A DNA stretch of 64,000 nucleotides from Lentilactobacillus sunkii DSM 19904 (lineage in GTDB: Bacteria; Bacillota; Bacilli; Lactobacillales; Lactobacillaceae): assembly GCF_001435575.1 (NCBI RefSeq), contig NZ_AZEA01000007.1, positions 30,686 to 94,685 of the forward strand, given 5' to 3'. Made by a program: the position numbers and the translations under genes. Below the pieces are notes generated by a model. The model was not told where the DNA came from and did not search any database. It saw nothing but the letters and a program-made list of their open reading frames with translations. Of this stretch, positions 25,219 through 33,592 are shown in pieces. The stretch's first letter is position 1, and each line of letters starts with the position of its first letter.

Positions 25219-26217
25219 ATGGAGAAGAAGACACAAAAACATGGTAAGTCAGTTGTTAAGATGCGCGATGTTGCTGCGTTGGCCAATGTGTCGATTGCAA
25301 CGGTCTCACGCTATCTTAACGGTAACCTGGATCGAATGTCTGCGGATACCGCCGACCGAGTAGCTGATGCCATTGATAAATTAAACTATGTCCCCAACTC
25401 CGCTGCCAGACAGATGGTGAAGAAATCATCCGGACTGGTTGCGGTGGTTGCCGGAAATATTGATGATTTCTTTTCTACCGAGATGTTCAAAGGGATCAAT
25501 GCCATGCTTGAAAGTAAAGGCTACATTGGTGTTTTGTTCGACTCCAATTCAGATTTAGACCGGGAAAAACATTTGATGCAGATCGTTAGTAATCAGTATT
25601 TTGATGGCGCAATTCTTCAGCCATACAATACTGTCCAAGTGATTCGGGAGACAATCAAGCGACCAATGCCGATCGTGATGGCTGACCGTGAAATCGAACA
25701 GTCACCATGGCCGCAGGTGGTCACAAACAACTATGAAGTGGCGCGTCAGGCAACTCAATACTACAAAGATAAAGGTTTTAAACGGGTCATCATGATCACG
25801 TCCAGTCTGTCGATGGCTGCCAACCGGCGGGATCGATATTATGGTATTCAGTCGGTTATTAACAATATTGATGTGCTGGAAGTTTCAGAAAAGTCGTACA
25901 ACCATAAAAAGGTGCTGGAACAATTGACCACCTTGATTAACGGCTCTCAAGAAGACACCTTGATTTTTGCCTTGAAGGAACGCTGGCTGACGGAATTTAT
26001 TCCCCGTCTTTTCTATATGGGTCTAATTGATAACGATCACGTTGCCGTTACTGGATTTTCCGATACTGGAACCGCTCAGTATATCGATGCCAAGACGAAG
26101 CTGATTGCCCAAAATCCTTACCTGATTGGTGCCAGTTCTGGCGAAATCATGTTGAACATGCTTGAAGGCAAGCATCGGGATCCAGAAAAAATTGTGGTAC
26201 CGGCGAAGTTTGGTTAA
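25219..26217 (+). CDS. LacI-family regulator (R1)
   Basis: 332-aa LacI/GalR repressor: HTH near residues 14-40 (VKMRDVAALANVSIATVSRYLN), hinge and a periplasmic-binding-fold ligand domain (ADREIEQSPWPQVVTNNYE, AVTGFSDTGTAQYI). ATG at 25219 with GGGGAA 6 nt upstream is chosen over the TTG at 25201. It follows HPS/PHI on the same strand and probably controls cluster A through the CG-centred boxes at 20588-20750. Related to R2 (35922) and R3 (59212), which share the motif ATVSxYLNG and belong to the KdgR-like subgroup. Confidence 0.9.
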   Translation: MEKKTQKHGKSVVKMRDVAALANVSIATVSRYLNGNLDRMSADTADRVADAIDKLNYVPNSAARQMVKKSSGLVAVVAGNIDDFFSTEMFKGINAMLESKGYIGVLFDSNSDLDREKHLMQIVSNQYFDGAILQPYNTVQVIRETIKRPMPIVMADREIEQSPWPQVVTNNYEVARQATQYYKDKGFKRVIMITSSLSMAANRRDRYYGIQSVINNIDVLEVSEKSYNHKKVLEQLTTLINGSQEDTLIFALKERWLTEFIPRLFYMGLIDNDHVAVTGFSDTGTAQYIDAKTKLIAQNPYLIGASSGEIMLNMLEGKHRDPEKIVVPAKFG

Positions 26218-26259
26218 CGATTGAAATGATTTATAGTTACTAAAAATGGAGGCACAATC

Positions 26260-27252
26260 ATGGTATATTCAGCATCCAAAGATCGTTACGATAAAGTACC
26301 AATTAGAAGAGTCGGGCATACCGGCCTGCAGCTGCCAATCCTTTCATTGGGATTGTGGCGGGGGTTTGGCAGTCTAGCTGATTATGATAATTCCAGAAAG
26401 ACTGTTTTGACAGCCTTTGATAACGGCATTTTCCATTTTGACTTGGCGAACAACTACGGTCCTGAACCCGGAACTGCTGAAGAAACTTTTGGCCGAATCA
26501 TGGATCAGGATTTACGACCATATCGGGATGAATTAATTGTGACCACTAAGGCTGGCTTCAATATGGGACCGGGCCCTTATGGGGTGTTTAATTCTAAGAA
26601 GACCCTGGTTTCCAGCCTGGACCAAAGCTTGAAACGGATGCATTTGGATTACGTCGACATTTTCTATTCACATCGACCAGATCCAGTTATCAAGTTTGAA
26701 GAGACCGCTGACGCATTGGCAGGAATCGTTCGAAGTGGTAAAGCATTGTACATCGGAATTTCTAATTACAGTACTGATGAAACCAAGAAGATGGCCAAAC
26801 TACTGGCAGAACGTCATGTGCCGGTGATGCTCAATCAGTTCTCGTATAACATGCTGAACCAGGAAGCCGAAACAACCGGCTTGGTTGATGAAATGGCCAA
26901 GCTGGATGCCGGTCTGGTTGCTTATGGACCACTGGCAGAAGGCTTGCTGTCAGATCGATATCTGAATGGTATTCCGGATACCTTCCCAGTTCATCGAACC
27001 AACAAGTTCCTATTCGATAAAGGCAGCGACAAGCTGGTTGAAAAGTTGAACCAGTTAAACAAGATTGCCGAGAATCGTGGTCAGACTTTGGCACAAATGT
27101 CATTGGCATGGCTGCTTAAGAACCCGACAGTAACCAGCGTAATTCTTGGAACATCACATGCAAATCATTTGCTGGATAACTTGAAGGTTGTTGATAATCT
27201 TGAGTTATCTGATGATGAGTTGACTGCGATTGATGGGATTATTAACGGATAG
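26260..27252 (+). CDS. Aldo/keto reductase (YghZ-like)
   Basis: 330-aa AKR with (beta/alpha)8 barrel, of the L-glyceraldehyde-3-phosphate reductase group. Catalytic set: Asp in FHFDLANNYG, Tyr in the same NNYG, Lys in TTKAGF and His in YSHRPD. C-terminal NADPH-binding ILGTSHANHLLDN. AATGGAGG precedes ATG. Last gene of cluster A, 42 nt after the LacI gene, and closed by a terminator. It may reduce a toxic aldehyde formed in the pathway, or act on the sugar itself. Confidence 0.88.
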   Translation: MVYSASKDRYDKVPIRRVGHTGLQLPILSLGLWRGFGSLADYDNSRKTVLTAFDNGIFHFDLANNYGPEPGTAEETFGRIMDQDLRPYRDELIVTTKAGFNMGPGPYGVFNSKKTLVSSLDQSLKRMHLDYVDIFYSHRPDPVIKFEETADALAGIVRSGKALYIGISNYSTDETKKMAKLLAERHVPVMLNQFSYNMLNQEAETTGLVDEMAKLDAGLVAYGPLAEGLLSDRYLNGIPDTFPVHRTNKFLFDKGSDKLVEKLNQLNKIAENRGQTLAQMSLAWLLKNPTVTSVILGTSHANHLLDNLKVVDNLELSDDELTAIDGIING

Positions 27253-27265
27253 TTTTATGTATGGT

Positions 27266-27298
27266 AAAGGGAATCTCTCGGGTGAGGGATTCCCTTTT
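27266..27298 (+). terminator. Terminator of cluster A
   Basis: AAAGGGAATC (27266-27275) pairs with GATTCCCTTT (27288-27297). Confidence 0.85.
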
Positions 27299-27393
27299 GC
27301 GTTTGTAATAGTAAACAACACTTTTAATGGTTTAATCCAAGTGTATGATATAATATAAATGAATACAACGTGAATACATTGGAGGGATGATTT

Positions 27394-27606
27394 ATGAAAG
27401 TCAGAGAACAAGGTAACTCGCTTGTGGTCACAGTCCCTAAAAAGTTTGGTATTAAGTCCGGTACTGAAGTGATTGCTGTAAAAGGAAAGGATGGTTCATT
27501 TACTTATATTCCCAAGATGAAAAATCCGTTTACTGATAAAAATGTTCACTTTGAACATGACCATGAAGAATTTGACGACGATACTACAGGACGGGAAGAA
27601 ATATGA
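27394..27606 (+). CDS. mazE: MazE-like antitoxin
   Basis: 70-aa AbrB/MazE-type antitoxin. N-terminal swapped-hairpin DNA-binding part (VREQGNSLVVTVPKKFGI) and an acidic C-terminal tail (HEHDHEEFDDD) of the sort that occupies the toxin's active groove. GGAGGG precedes ATG, and the stop overlaps the toxin start by 4 nt. It binds and neutralises the MazF homologue and probably autorepresses the operon; the upstream AT-rich promoter region shows no clear palindrome. Confidence 0.9.
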   Translation: MKVREQGNSLVVTVPKKFGIKSGTEVIAVKGKDGSFTYIPKMKNPFTDKNVHFEHDHEEFDDDTTGREEI

Positions 27607-27992
27607 CTGAATTTGAATACGCATACCATGGCTATACCCCTGAACAGGCTGATTTAATCTGGGCCACATTTGATCCGCAAGCAGGTAGAGAAATTCAAAA
27701 GAGGCGGCCGGCATTAGTCGTGAGCTCAACTGAATATAATAAAAAGACCGGATTTGTTCAAATTTGTCCCATTACGAGTAAAATTCGAAATCATCCTGGT
27801 TTTTTTGATGTGCATGAAAAAGATGGTATCAATGGTCAAGTGAATGCTATTCAGCTAAGATCAATTGATTTTCTTTCACCCTGTAGAAACATTGAGAAGA
27901 TTGGTGAGCTACCTTTGGATACTTTTGGAGAAGTCGCTCAATTTATTACGTACATTTTTAATTTTGATAATATTATTGAATCGGGAGAATAA
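27603..27992 (+). CDS. mazF: MazF/PemK-type mRNA interferase
   Basis: 129-aa PemK-like endoribonuclease toxin. Core features: IWATFDPQAGREIQKRRPALVVSS (with the catalytic Arg), FVQICPITSKIR with the conserved Thr-Ser, and NAIQLRSIDFL. Slightly longer at the N-terminus than classical MazF, typical for lactobacilli. It cleaves single-stranded mRNA when the antitoxin is lost. The 4-nt overlap with mazE gives coupled synthesis. It marks the start of an accessory patch of low-GC genes. Confidence 0.92.
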   Translation: MTEFEYAYHGYTPEQADLIWATFDPQAGREIQKRRPALVVSSTEYNKKTGFVQICPITSKIRNHPGFFDVHEKDGINGQVNAIQLRSIDFLSPCRNIEKIGELPLDTFGEVAQFITYIFNFDNIIESGE

Positions 27993-28088
27993 GCACTTTA
28001 AAACACTTAGAAGTTATAATATGGGTAGTTAATCGTATATTGATTATTGTTTGACGTTACAGCCTTTGACTATATGGAGGATAATTTG

Positions 28089-28832
28089 ATGACATCAAAT
28101 TCACTGATTATTAAACTAGTTGATAAGCGGCACCTGCATCAGTTCCTGAAGGTTGGAGAATTACATTTTGGAACAACTGTTCAATATCAAGAAATTGAAA
28201 ATAGTGGTAAGAACTGTGGAATTGGCGATCGACTAGAAGGGGACTATGATCCAATTATTAAGACCACGGGTATATTGAAAAGAACCGTGAATTTTCCTAA
28301 AAAGCTTCATTTTTTTCGACCAGCAAATATTTTTTGCACAACCCAACTGAGACCGGGAATAGAAACTAACGAGTTTATTAAGCCTGAAGTAATCAAGGGT
28401 CTTTATGAGTCATTGATGTCGGATACTAATTATCCCAAACAAATTGTGTTGTTCAAAGACTATAATGTTATTCACAGTAGAATTGTAAATAAGCTACAGA
28501 CAATATTTGTTGAATCCGGATCAGAACACATGGAAGGTCCAGTAATTTATAGTAATGTGCGTGCTATTGATGCCGAGCTTTTAGGCCAAAAGTTAAATCC
28601 TCGTGAGCCTAGAATGAAATCGGCAGTGTCGACAATTAACTTAGTTAAAGATCGGAAGTTTGAGATCGAGAAAGAATATCGCTATGTCTTATTTCCATCA
28701 GAGGGAATGAAACAACGGCTTCAAAAACATCATAATAATATTTATATCGGAAATCTTGAAGATCAAGCAGTTTTGATCGACTCCGTAGATGAACTTCAAA
28801 GTTCAATTCAGATTACATTTGGATATCAATGA
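28089..28832 (+). CDS. Uncharacterised protein, faintly DUF2971-like
   Basis: 247-aa soluble protein of unknown function. ATG at 28089 with GGAGG 8 nt upstream is preferred over the upstream in-frame start at 28047. The N-terminus (VDKRHLHQFLKVGELHFGTTVQYQ, then R-LEGDYDP) and the C-terminal EKEYRYVLFPSEG segment recall DUF2971-type proteins seen in defence and phage contexts, but the resemblance is weak. Low GC, next to mazEF and other short orphan genes. It could be a defence effector or a remnant of a mobile element. Confidence 0.55.
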   Translation: MTSNSLIIKLVDKRHLHQFLKVGELHFGTTVQYQEIENSGKNCGIGDRLEGDYDPIIKTTGILKRTVNFPKKLHFFRPANIFCTTQLRPGIETNEFIKPEVIKGLYESLMSDTNYPKQIVLFKDYNVIHSRIVNKLQTIFVESGSEHMEGPVIYSNVRAIDAELLGQKLNPREPRMKSAVSTINLVKDRKFEIEKEYRYVLFPSEGMKQRLQKHHNNIYIGNLEDQAVLIDSVDELQSSIQITFGYQ

Positions 28833-28989
28833 TAGTGAATTGGTTTTTATTCATATTATGATGTAAGGTGATGTGAAAATTGGAGAACAAAACTCTTCTT
28901 TAATTTGTTAATGTTACAAACGTGCAAATCCTTTTTGTATCCCTAACGTATTAGACATACAAGTATTTTATGAAAGAGGTTAATTAATC

Positions 28990-29241
28990 ATGGTAGTCAG
29001 TATTTTCGACAGCATCCCCATGAAGCAGCTCAACAAAGATGACGTTAAGTTCGACGTCTTGGGAGCAATCGACAAAATTCAAATCAGTGAAGGCAAGCCG
29101 CCGTTCTTGTATATGATTGATACGTTTGAAATTAATGGTTATCGCAACGGTGGATATGAATTCTTTGCCGTTTTGAAAGATGGGTATTCGAAGGATGATC
29201 TTTCCGAGCAGTTCTCGAAGAATGCTCATGAGAATGATTAG
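28990..29241 (+). CDS. Small hypothetical protein
   Basis: 83-aa soluble acidic protein (MVVSIFDSIPMKQLNKDD...), not recognised. GAAAGAGG ribosome site about 10 nt before the ATG, and a strong palindromic terminator follows, which supports a real single-gene unit. Sequence includes a YEFFAVLKDGYSKDDL strand-helix segment. No membrane or signal features. Confidence 0.6.
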   Translation: MVVSIFDSIPMKQLNKDDVKFDVLGAIDKIQISEGKPPFLYMIDTFEINGYRNGGYEFFAVLKDGYSKDDLSEQFSKNAHEND

Positions 29242-29286
29242 TTGTCGTTGATGATTAACAGATTTTTCTAAGCAGTTGAAAAGTAA

Positions 29287-29318
29287 TCAAAAGCCACTCA
29301 ATTGAGTGGCTTTTGATT
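29287..29318 (+). terminator. Perfect palindromic terminator
   Basis: 30-bp perfect palindrome (29287-29316) with core GCCACTCAATTGAGTGGC flanked by A and T runs; can act in both directions. Confidence 0.8.
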
Positions 29319-29521
29319 CGAAAAGTTTAATTTTCTTTAAAATATTGTTGTTTAAATTATATGCTGCAATTATTTCTGATTGTTGAATCTGTAAAGATGC
29401 ACCCAAAAAGGGAGTGTGATTTACCATAAATAATTATATGTTTTACCCCATTAACTATAATTATACGCCTTTTAATTAATCGAAAAAAAGCGTATAAATA
29501 TCCATATTAGAGGTGATGATT

Positions 29522-29968
29522 ATGAAACGGAAAGACAAAGTTATTACTATAAAATTTAATGGTACCTTAAATGTTGCTGGGCTGGATAATAATTTTTCCA
29601 TTGTAAACCAGGATGGAGTTAATGAAATCTTTCGGGAGATTATTCAAAATATTGTTCGTTTTAATACAAATGTGTCTGCTGATCCCTCTTTAACGAATGG
29701 TTCGCCAACTATCTCAACTCCAACCTTTTCAAGCAGTTCGTCTACTTCAAGCTTATTTGAGATTATCAAAAGTCCTACAAAGTTGAAAACTGGTTTTTAC
29801 ACTCAGAAAAGAGGGTATGCTCCGAATTCTCGGGACATTCAAATGCGTGAAGTATGTAGGAGCATTATGCGTTCTTTGGTTACCAGTCCTCCAACCCCAG
29901 TGAAAAAAATAGTAAATGATATGGGAATTTCTAATACCACAGTCTATAGAATTAAGAACAACATGTAG
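29522..29968 (+). CDS. Hypothetical protein with C-terminal HTH
   Basis: 148-aa protein. Start at ATG 29522 (GAGGTG 6 nt upstream; the earlier in-frame GTG/ATG overlap that site). N-terminal beta-rich part (VITIKFNGTLNVAG), a Ser/Thr/Pro-rich linker (about residues 58-82) and a C-terminal helix-turn-helix (VKKIVNDMGISNTTVYRI) that resembles transposase or resolvase HTHs. It could be an orphan regulator or mobile-element debris. The upstream region 29319-29509 is AT-rich with no recognised site. Confidence 0.5.
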   Translation: MKRKDKVITIKFNGTLNVAGLDNNFSIVNQDGVNEIFREIIQNIVRFNTNVSADPSLTNGSPTISTPTFSSSSSTSSLFEIIKSPTKLKTGFYTQKRGYAPNSRDIQMREVCRSIMRSLVTSPPTPVKKIVNDMGISNTTVYRIKNNM

Positions 29969-30056
29969 CATCGAGAAACTAACTTTTAGAAAAAAACGGC
30001 AGAATTATGATGCAGTGTTCTGTCATCTACATAGAAATCTTATTGTTCATTCAAGT

Positions 30057-30413
30057 TTAATCTGAATATCTAAACCAATTGTTGCTATTGGTTCTGGCAT
30101 AAAATAAACGTGAACCATGACCATTAACATACAGCATATATCCATCTTTACCCATGTGGTAGAAAGGGCCGACGTGAATCACTTGTCCACGATGCAGTAC
30201 AATACTTCTTCCTAAACGGGATGTAGCAAAGGACTTTCCCCAAATCCAGTGATAAACACGGATTCGATGAGTGACATATGCTCGTTTGGCTGAACTAGCT
30301 TCAACTTGAGTATCTTGATTGAATTGCGAATCATTAATTGAAATGGCCATGAATCCTAGGGATAGTCCGATTAATAGGCTTATTAAAACTCTTTGTACCT
30401 TTTTACTCTTCAA
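30057..30413 (-). CDS. Small secreted protein
   Basis: 118-aa exported protein. TTG start at 30411-30413 with GGAGG 8 nt upstream; an in-frame GTG at 30428 overlaps the ribosome site and is rejected. Signal peptide about 1-38 (KKVQRVLISLLIGLSLGFMAI ... VEASSA). The mature part is about 80 aa, basic and rich in Tyr, His and Arg, with repeats of the kind RIRVYHWIWGKS and SRLFYARTNSNNWF, as in small lactobacillar surface proteins with SH3-like folds. Function unknown. Confidence 0.6.
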   Translation of the reverse strand: MKSKKVQRVLISLLIGLSLGFMAISINDSQFNQDTQVEASSAKRAYVTHRIRVYHWIWGKSFATSRLGRSIVLHRGQVIHVGPFYHMGKDGYMLYVNGHGSRLFYARTNSNNWFRYSD

Positions 30414-30589
30414 GGTTATAACCTCCACAATTTTTTATGCTCATCTAGTATACCTTATAAATAACACAATCCCAGCATGTGTGTGCGTCTTTTTTCGTGG
30501 AATGCTTGCTCACCCCTAAGTTTTAAAATACCAGGTATCTTTAATTGCATTTCACAAAGAATCTGCCATAATTAGACTGATTTTTGAAT

Positions 30590-30603
30590 TGTAACCGTTT
30601 ACA
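30590..30603. promoter_or_regulatory. cre/LacI-type operator upstream of the dehydrogenase-FDH operon
   Basis: TGTAACCGTTTACA matches the cre consensus at every position and is 23 nt before the 30626 start. CcpA or one of the LacI regulators would act here. Confidence 0.6.
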
Positions 30604-30625
30604 TGTATACAAGGGGGATTTAACC

Positions 30626-31516
30626 ATGACTATCAAAAAGGTAACTGTTGCAGGCAGTGGGGTATTGGGGAGCCAGATTGCTTTTCAAAGTGCTTTTAAG
30701 GGATTTGACGTAACTGTCTATGACATTAATCAGGAAGCTGTCGACAAGGCTGAGGCCCGAATCAAGGGCTTACGTCACGCTTATCGCCACGACATTGCAG
30801 CGACCGATGAAGACTTTGATGCCGGCATTTCCAGATTATCATTTACCGACGATTTGGCTGATGCGGTTAAAGATGCCGACTTAGTGATTGAAGCAATTCC
30901 GGAAAATCCAGACATCAAACACGATTTCTATAAGAAGCTCAGCACACTGGCACCAAAAGAAGCCATCTTCACCAGTAACTCGTCAACACTGGTTCCAAGC
31001 ATGTTCGCCGCAGATACTGGTCGGCCCAAACAATTCTTGAACATGCATTTTTCCAACCAGGTCTGGCTGAACAACACCGCGGAAATCATGGGTTCACCGG
31101 AAACCGATCCCGACATCTATAAAGAAATTGTTCAGTATGCTAGAGACATTGGCATGGTTCCAATCCAACTCAAGAAGGAGCAGCCGGGCTACATCCTCAA
31201 CTCATTATTGATGCCGTTAAATGCCGCGGCAGGGATGCTTTGGCTGAAAGGAATTGCCGATCCTGAAATGATCGATCGGACCTGGATGGTTGCCACCGGC
31301 GCTCCTTGGGGACCATTTGGCATTACCGATGCAGTTGGAATCCGAACATCCTACAACATTACTCTTGAAGCATTAGATGTTCACCCAGAGTTGAAACCGT
31401 TGGCGGATGCATTTAAAAAGATGCTTGATGAAGGCAAGTTGGGAATTGAGTCCGGTGAAGGATTCTACAAGTATCCAAACCCTGCATATAAGGATAAAAA
31501 GTTTACTGAAGTCTAA
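30626..31516 (+). CDS. 3-hydroxyacyl-CoA dehydrogenase-family protein
   Basis: 296-aa NAD-dependent enzyme of the 3-hydroxyacyl-CoA/L-gulonate 3-dehydrogenase/carnitine dehydrogenase superfamily. Rossmann motif VAGSGVLGSQIAF at residues 7-19 with YDIN acidic patch, IEAIPEN, SNSSTLVPS and the catalytic His in NMHFSNQV (family: HFFNP), then a GYILNSLLMPLNAAAG dimer helix. ATG 30626 with AAGGGGG upstream. In a sugar-acid region without fatty-acid oxidation genes, a hydroxy-acid substrate such as L-gulonate-type is more likely than an acyl-CoA. Operon with formate dehydrogenase 28 nt later. Confidence 0.8.
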   Translation: MTIKKVTVAGSGVLGSQIAFQSAFKGFDVTVYDINQEAVDKAEARIKGLRHAYRHDIAATDEDFDAGISRLSFTDDLADAVKDADLVIEAIPENPDIKHDFYKKLSTLAPKEAIFTSNSSTLVPSMFAADTGRPKQFLNMHFSNQVWLNNTAEIMGSPETDPDIYKEIVQYARDIGMVPIQLKKEQPGYILNSLLMPLNAAAGMLWLKGIADPEMIDRTWMVATGAPWGPFGITDAVGIRTSYNITLEALDVHPELKPLADAFKKMLDEGKLGIESGEGFYKYPNPAYKDKKFTEV

Positions 31517-31544
31517 CTGATTGATTATGAAAGGATCGCTCATT

Positions 31545-32741
31545 ATGACAAAAGTATTAGCTGTTTTGTATCCAGACCCGATTGACGGGTTCCCGCCAAA
31601 GTATGCGAGAGATGATGTTCCAAAGATTACCCACTATCCGGATGGCTCAACGGTTCCAACTCCTGAAGCCATTGATTTTACGCCTGGTGAGTTACTGGGA
31701 AGTGTCTCCGGTGGCCTTGGCTTGAAGAAATACCTTGAAGATAAAGGGGTCGAATTCGTGGTCACCTCCGACAAAGAGGGGCCTGATTCCGTATTTGAAA
31801 AGGAACTTCCGACTGCCGATGTTGTGATTTCCCAACCATTCTGGCCGGCATATCTCACCAAAGACCTGCTCGACAAGGCTAAGAATTTGAAACTGGCGAT
31901 TACCGCCGGGATTGGCTCTGATCACGTTGATTTGAACGCTGCCAACGAACACAACATCACAGTTGCCGAAGTGACTTACAGCAACAGTGTCAGTGTGGCG
32001 GAAGCCGAAGTGATGCAGTTGCTGGCACTGGTTCGGAATTTCATTCCAGCCCACGATATCGTCAAAAACGGCGGCTGGAACATCGCTGACGCCGTATCCC
32101 GCGCCTATGACCTCGAGGGAATGACGGTTGGGGTAATTGGTGCCGGACGGATTGGCCGGGCTGTGCTGGAGCGTTTGAAACCATTTGGCGTTAAATTAGT
32201 CTACAACCAGCGTCATCAATTGCCTGCCGACGTTGAAAAAGACTTGGGACTGACCTATTATCCTGATGTTCATGAGATGGTTAAAGACGTTGACGCTGTT
32301 GTGCTGGCAGCACCATTACACGCTCAGACCTACCACCTGTTCAATGATGAAGTGCTTGCTACCATGAAACGTGGTGCTTACATCGTCAACAACAGTCGTG
32401 GTGAAGAAGTCGATCGGGATGCGATTGTTCGCGCATTGGAATCCGGTCAGATTGGCGGATACTCCGGGGATGTTTGGTATCCACAGCCGGCACCATCCGA
32501 CCACCCATGGCGGACCATGCCTCATGAAGCCATGACCCCACATATGTCCGGAACCACGCTGTCGGCTCAAGCACGATACGCAGCCGGCGCCCGTGAGATT
32601 CTAGAAGACTTCCTCGAAGACAAACCGATTCGTCCGGAGTACCTGATTGCTCAAGGCGGTAGTTTGGCAGGTACCGGTGCTAAATCCTATACCGTTAAGA
32701 AAGGTGAAGAATCACCAGGCAGCGGGGAAGCTGAGAAGTAA
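31545..32741 (+). CDS. fdh: NAD(P)-dependent formate dehydrogenase
   Basis: 398-aa methylotroph-type metal-free formate dehydrogenase: HCOO- + NAD(P)+ to CO2 + NAD(P)H. Belongs to the D-2-hydroxyacid dehydrogenase superfamily, but carries FDH-specific features: ITAGIGSDHVDL, YSNSVSVAEAE (Asn147), Arg285, Gln314 and His333 in QPAPSDHPWRTMP and TPHMSGTTLSAQARYAAG. The residue equal to Asp221 of Pseudomonas FDH is Gln222 (VYNQRHQLP), expected to permit NADP+. ATG 31545 with AAAGGA 9 nt upstream. L. buchneri is a known source of such an enzyme. It would provide reducing power from formate. Confidence 0.93.
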   Translation: MTKVLAVLYPDPIDGFPPKYARDDVPKITHYPDGSTVPTPEAIDFTPGELLGSVSGGLGLKKYLEDKGVEFVVTSDKEGPDSVFEKELPTADVVISQPFWPAYLTKDLLDKAKNLKLAITAGIGSDHVDLNAANEHNITVAEVTYSNSVSVAEAEVMQLLALVRNFIPAHDIVKNGGWNIADAVSRAYDLEGMTVGVIGAGRIGRAVLERLKPFGVKLVYNQRHQLPADVEKDLGLTYYPDVHEMVKDVDAVVLAAPLHAQTYHLFNDEVLATMKRGAYIVNNSRGEEVDRDAIVRALESGQIGGYSGDVWYPQPAPSDHPWRTMPHEAMTPHMSGTTLSAQARYAAGAREILEDFLEDKPIRPEYLIAQGGSLAGTGAKSYTVKKGEESPGSGEAEK

Positions 32742-32779
32742 TTTCATATAATTGGATTAAACAGATTGCCTTCATAATA

Positions 32780-32822
32780 AGCAAAAGGCTGTCACCCCAA
32801 AATTGAGGTGGCAGCCTTTTTG
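32780..32822 (+). terminator. Terminator of fdh
   Basis: AAAAGGCTG and CAGCCTTTTT arms with an imperfect CACC/GGTG inner stem; usable in both directions. Confidence 0.8.
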
Positions 32823-32860
32823 ATTATTAGTTTGTTTAAGATTTATTCTTGTGCAGGCGC

Positions 32861-33574
32861 TTAACCTTCCGCATTGTGAATATCATCCTTGATATTGTCG
32901 GCCGAAAAGTCATGCTTCATATAGTCATCGTCATTGACTGGCAGATGCTGTTCCAAGGTATCGAACAACTGGTAGGACACGTCGCCCTTATCCAAATGGA
33001 AGTCCAGCAGATGGCCGCCAAATTTCCGATCGTCAGATAAGAAGTGATTGTGGAAGCCGGCCACTGCCGCACCGTCAAATAATTCAGGTGAGAAGTAGCT
33101 GATCAGTGTGCCTTCAACCTTATCACGGGTGAAGATACTCTGATTTTTGGCCGTTTCTGCCAGTGTTTTAAATGGGGGTACGGATTTCTTAACTGCCCGG
33201 GTTTTGACATTTGTGAAGCTACCGGTAATCTTGATTGAGAAGAATGTGTTGTTTGCATGCATCAGTGAAAGAACCTGCTTTTCCAAGTCGTCTTGGGAAA
33301 CGTCTTCCAACTCTGCCAATGGTGAATAGTTGGCGAAATGAATATTTGCGAATGGCATGTTAAATGAATTTGGAACCACATTTACGTTTCCTTTGCTATT
33401 CACTTGGTAGGGTTTGCCATCCAAAATGATCAATTCACCATCGAGACCTTCACCGGTACCGATTCCTGTATCGCCATGTTTGAGTAAATCGCCCATGGTC
33501 AGAGTTCCCTTTAACAAGCCGGGGACCAATAATGCCAACGTTCCGTGTTGATATAAAGTTGTAAATTTTGCCAT
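32861..33574 (-). CDS. alsD: Acetolactate decarboxylase
   Basis: 237-aa AlsD/BudA: alpha-acetolactate to acetoin + CO2. Family features: YQHGTLALLVPGLLKGTLTMGDLL, GTGEGLDGELIILDGKPYQV and the zinc-binding AGFHNHFLSDDRKFGGHLLD (His-x-His and a third His). ATG with AGAAGG upstream. It lies 18 nt downstream of alsS on the same strand, so the pair converts pyruvate to acetoin. This disposes of excess pyruvate and acid formed by the sugar-acid routes nearby. Confidence 0.96.
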   Translation of the reverse strand: MAKFTTLYQHGTLALLVPGLLKGTLTMGDLLKHGDTGIGTGEGLDGELIILDGKPYQVNSKGNVNVVPNSFNMPFANIHFANYSPLAELEDVSQDDLEKQVLSLMHANNTFFSIKITGSFTNVKTRAVKKSVPPFKTLAETAKNQSIFTRDKVEGTLISYFSPELFDGAAVAGFHNHFLSDDRKFGGHLLDFHLDKGDVSYQLFDTLEQHLPVNDDDYMKHDFSADNIKDDIHNAEG

Positions 33575-33592
33575 AATTAGCCTTCTTTAATT

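Noticed and set aside
27253..30625. Prophage or transposon in the accessory patch
   Set aside because: No integrase, transposase, terminal repeats or target duplication seen; only an HTH resembling mobile-element proteins.
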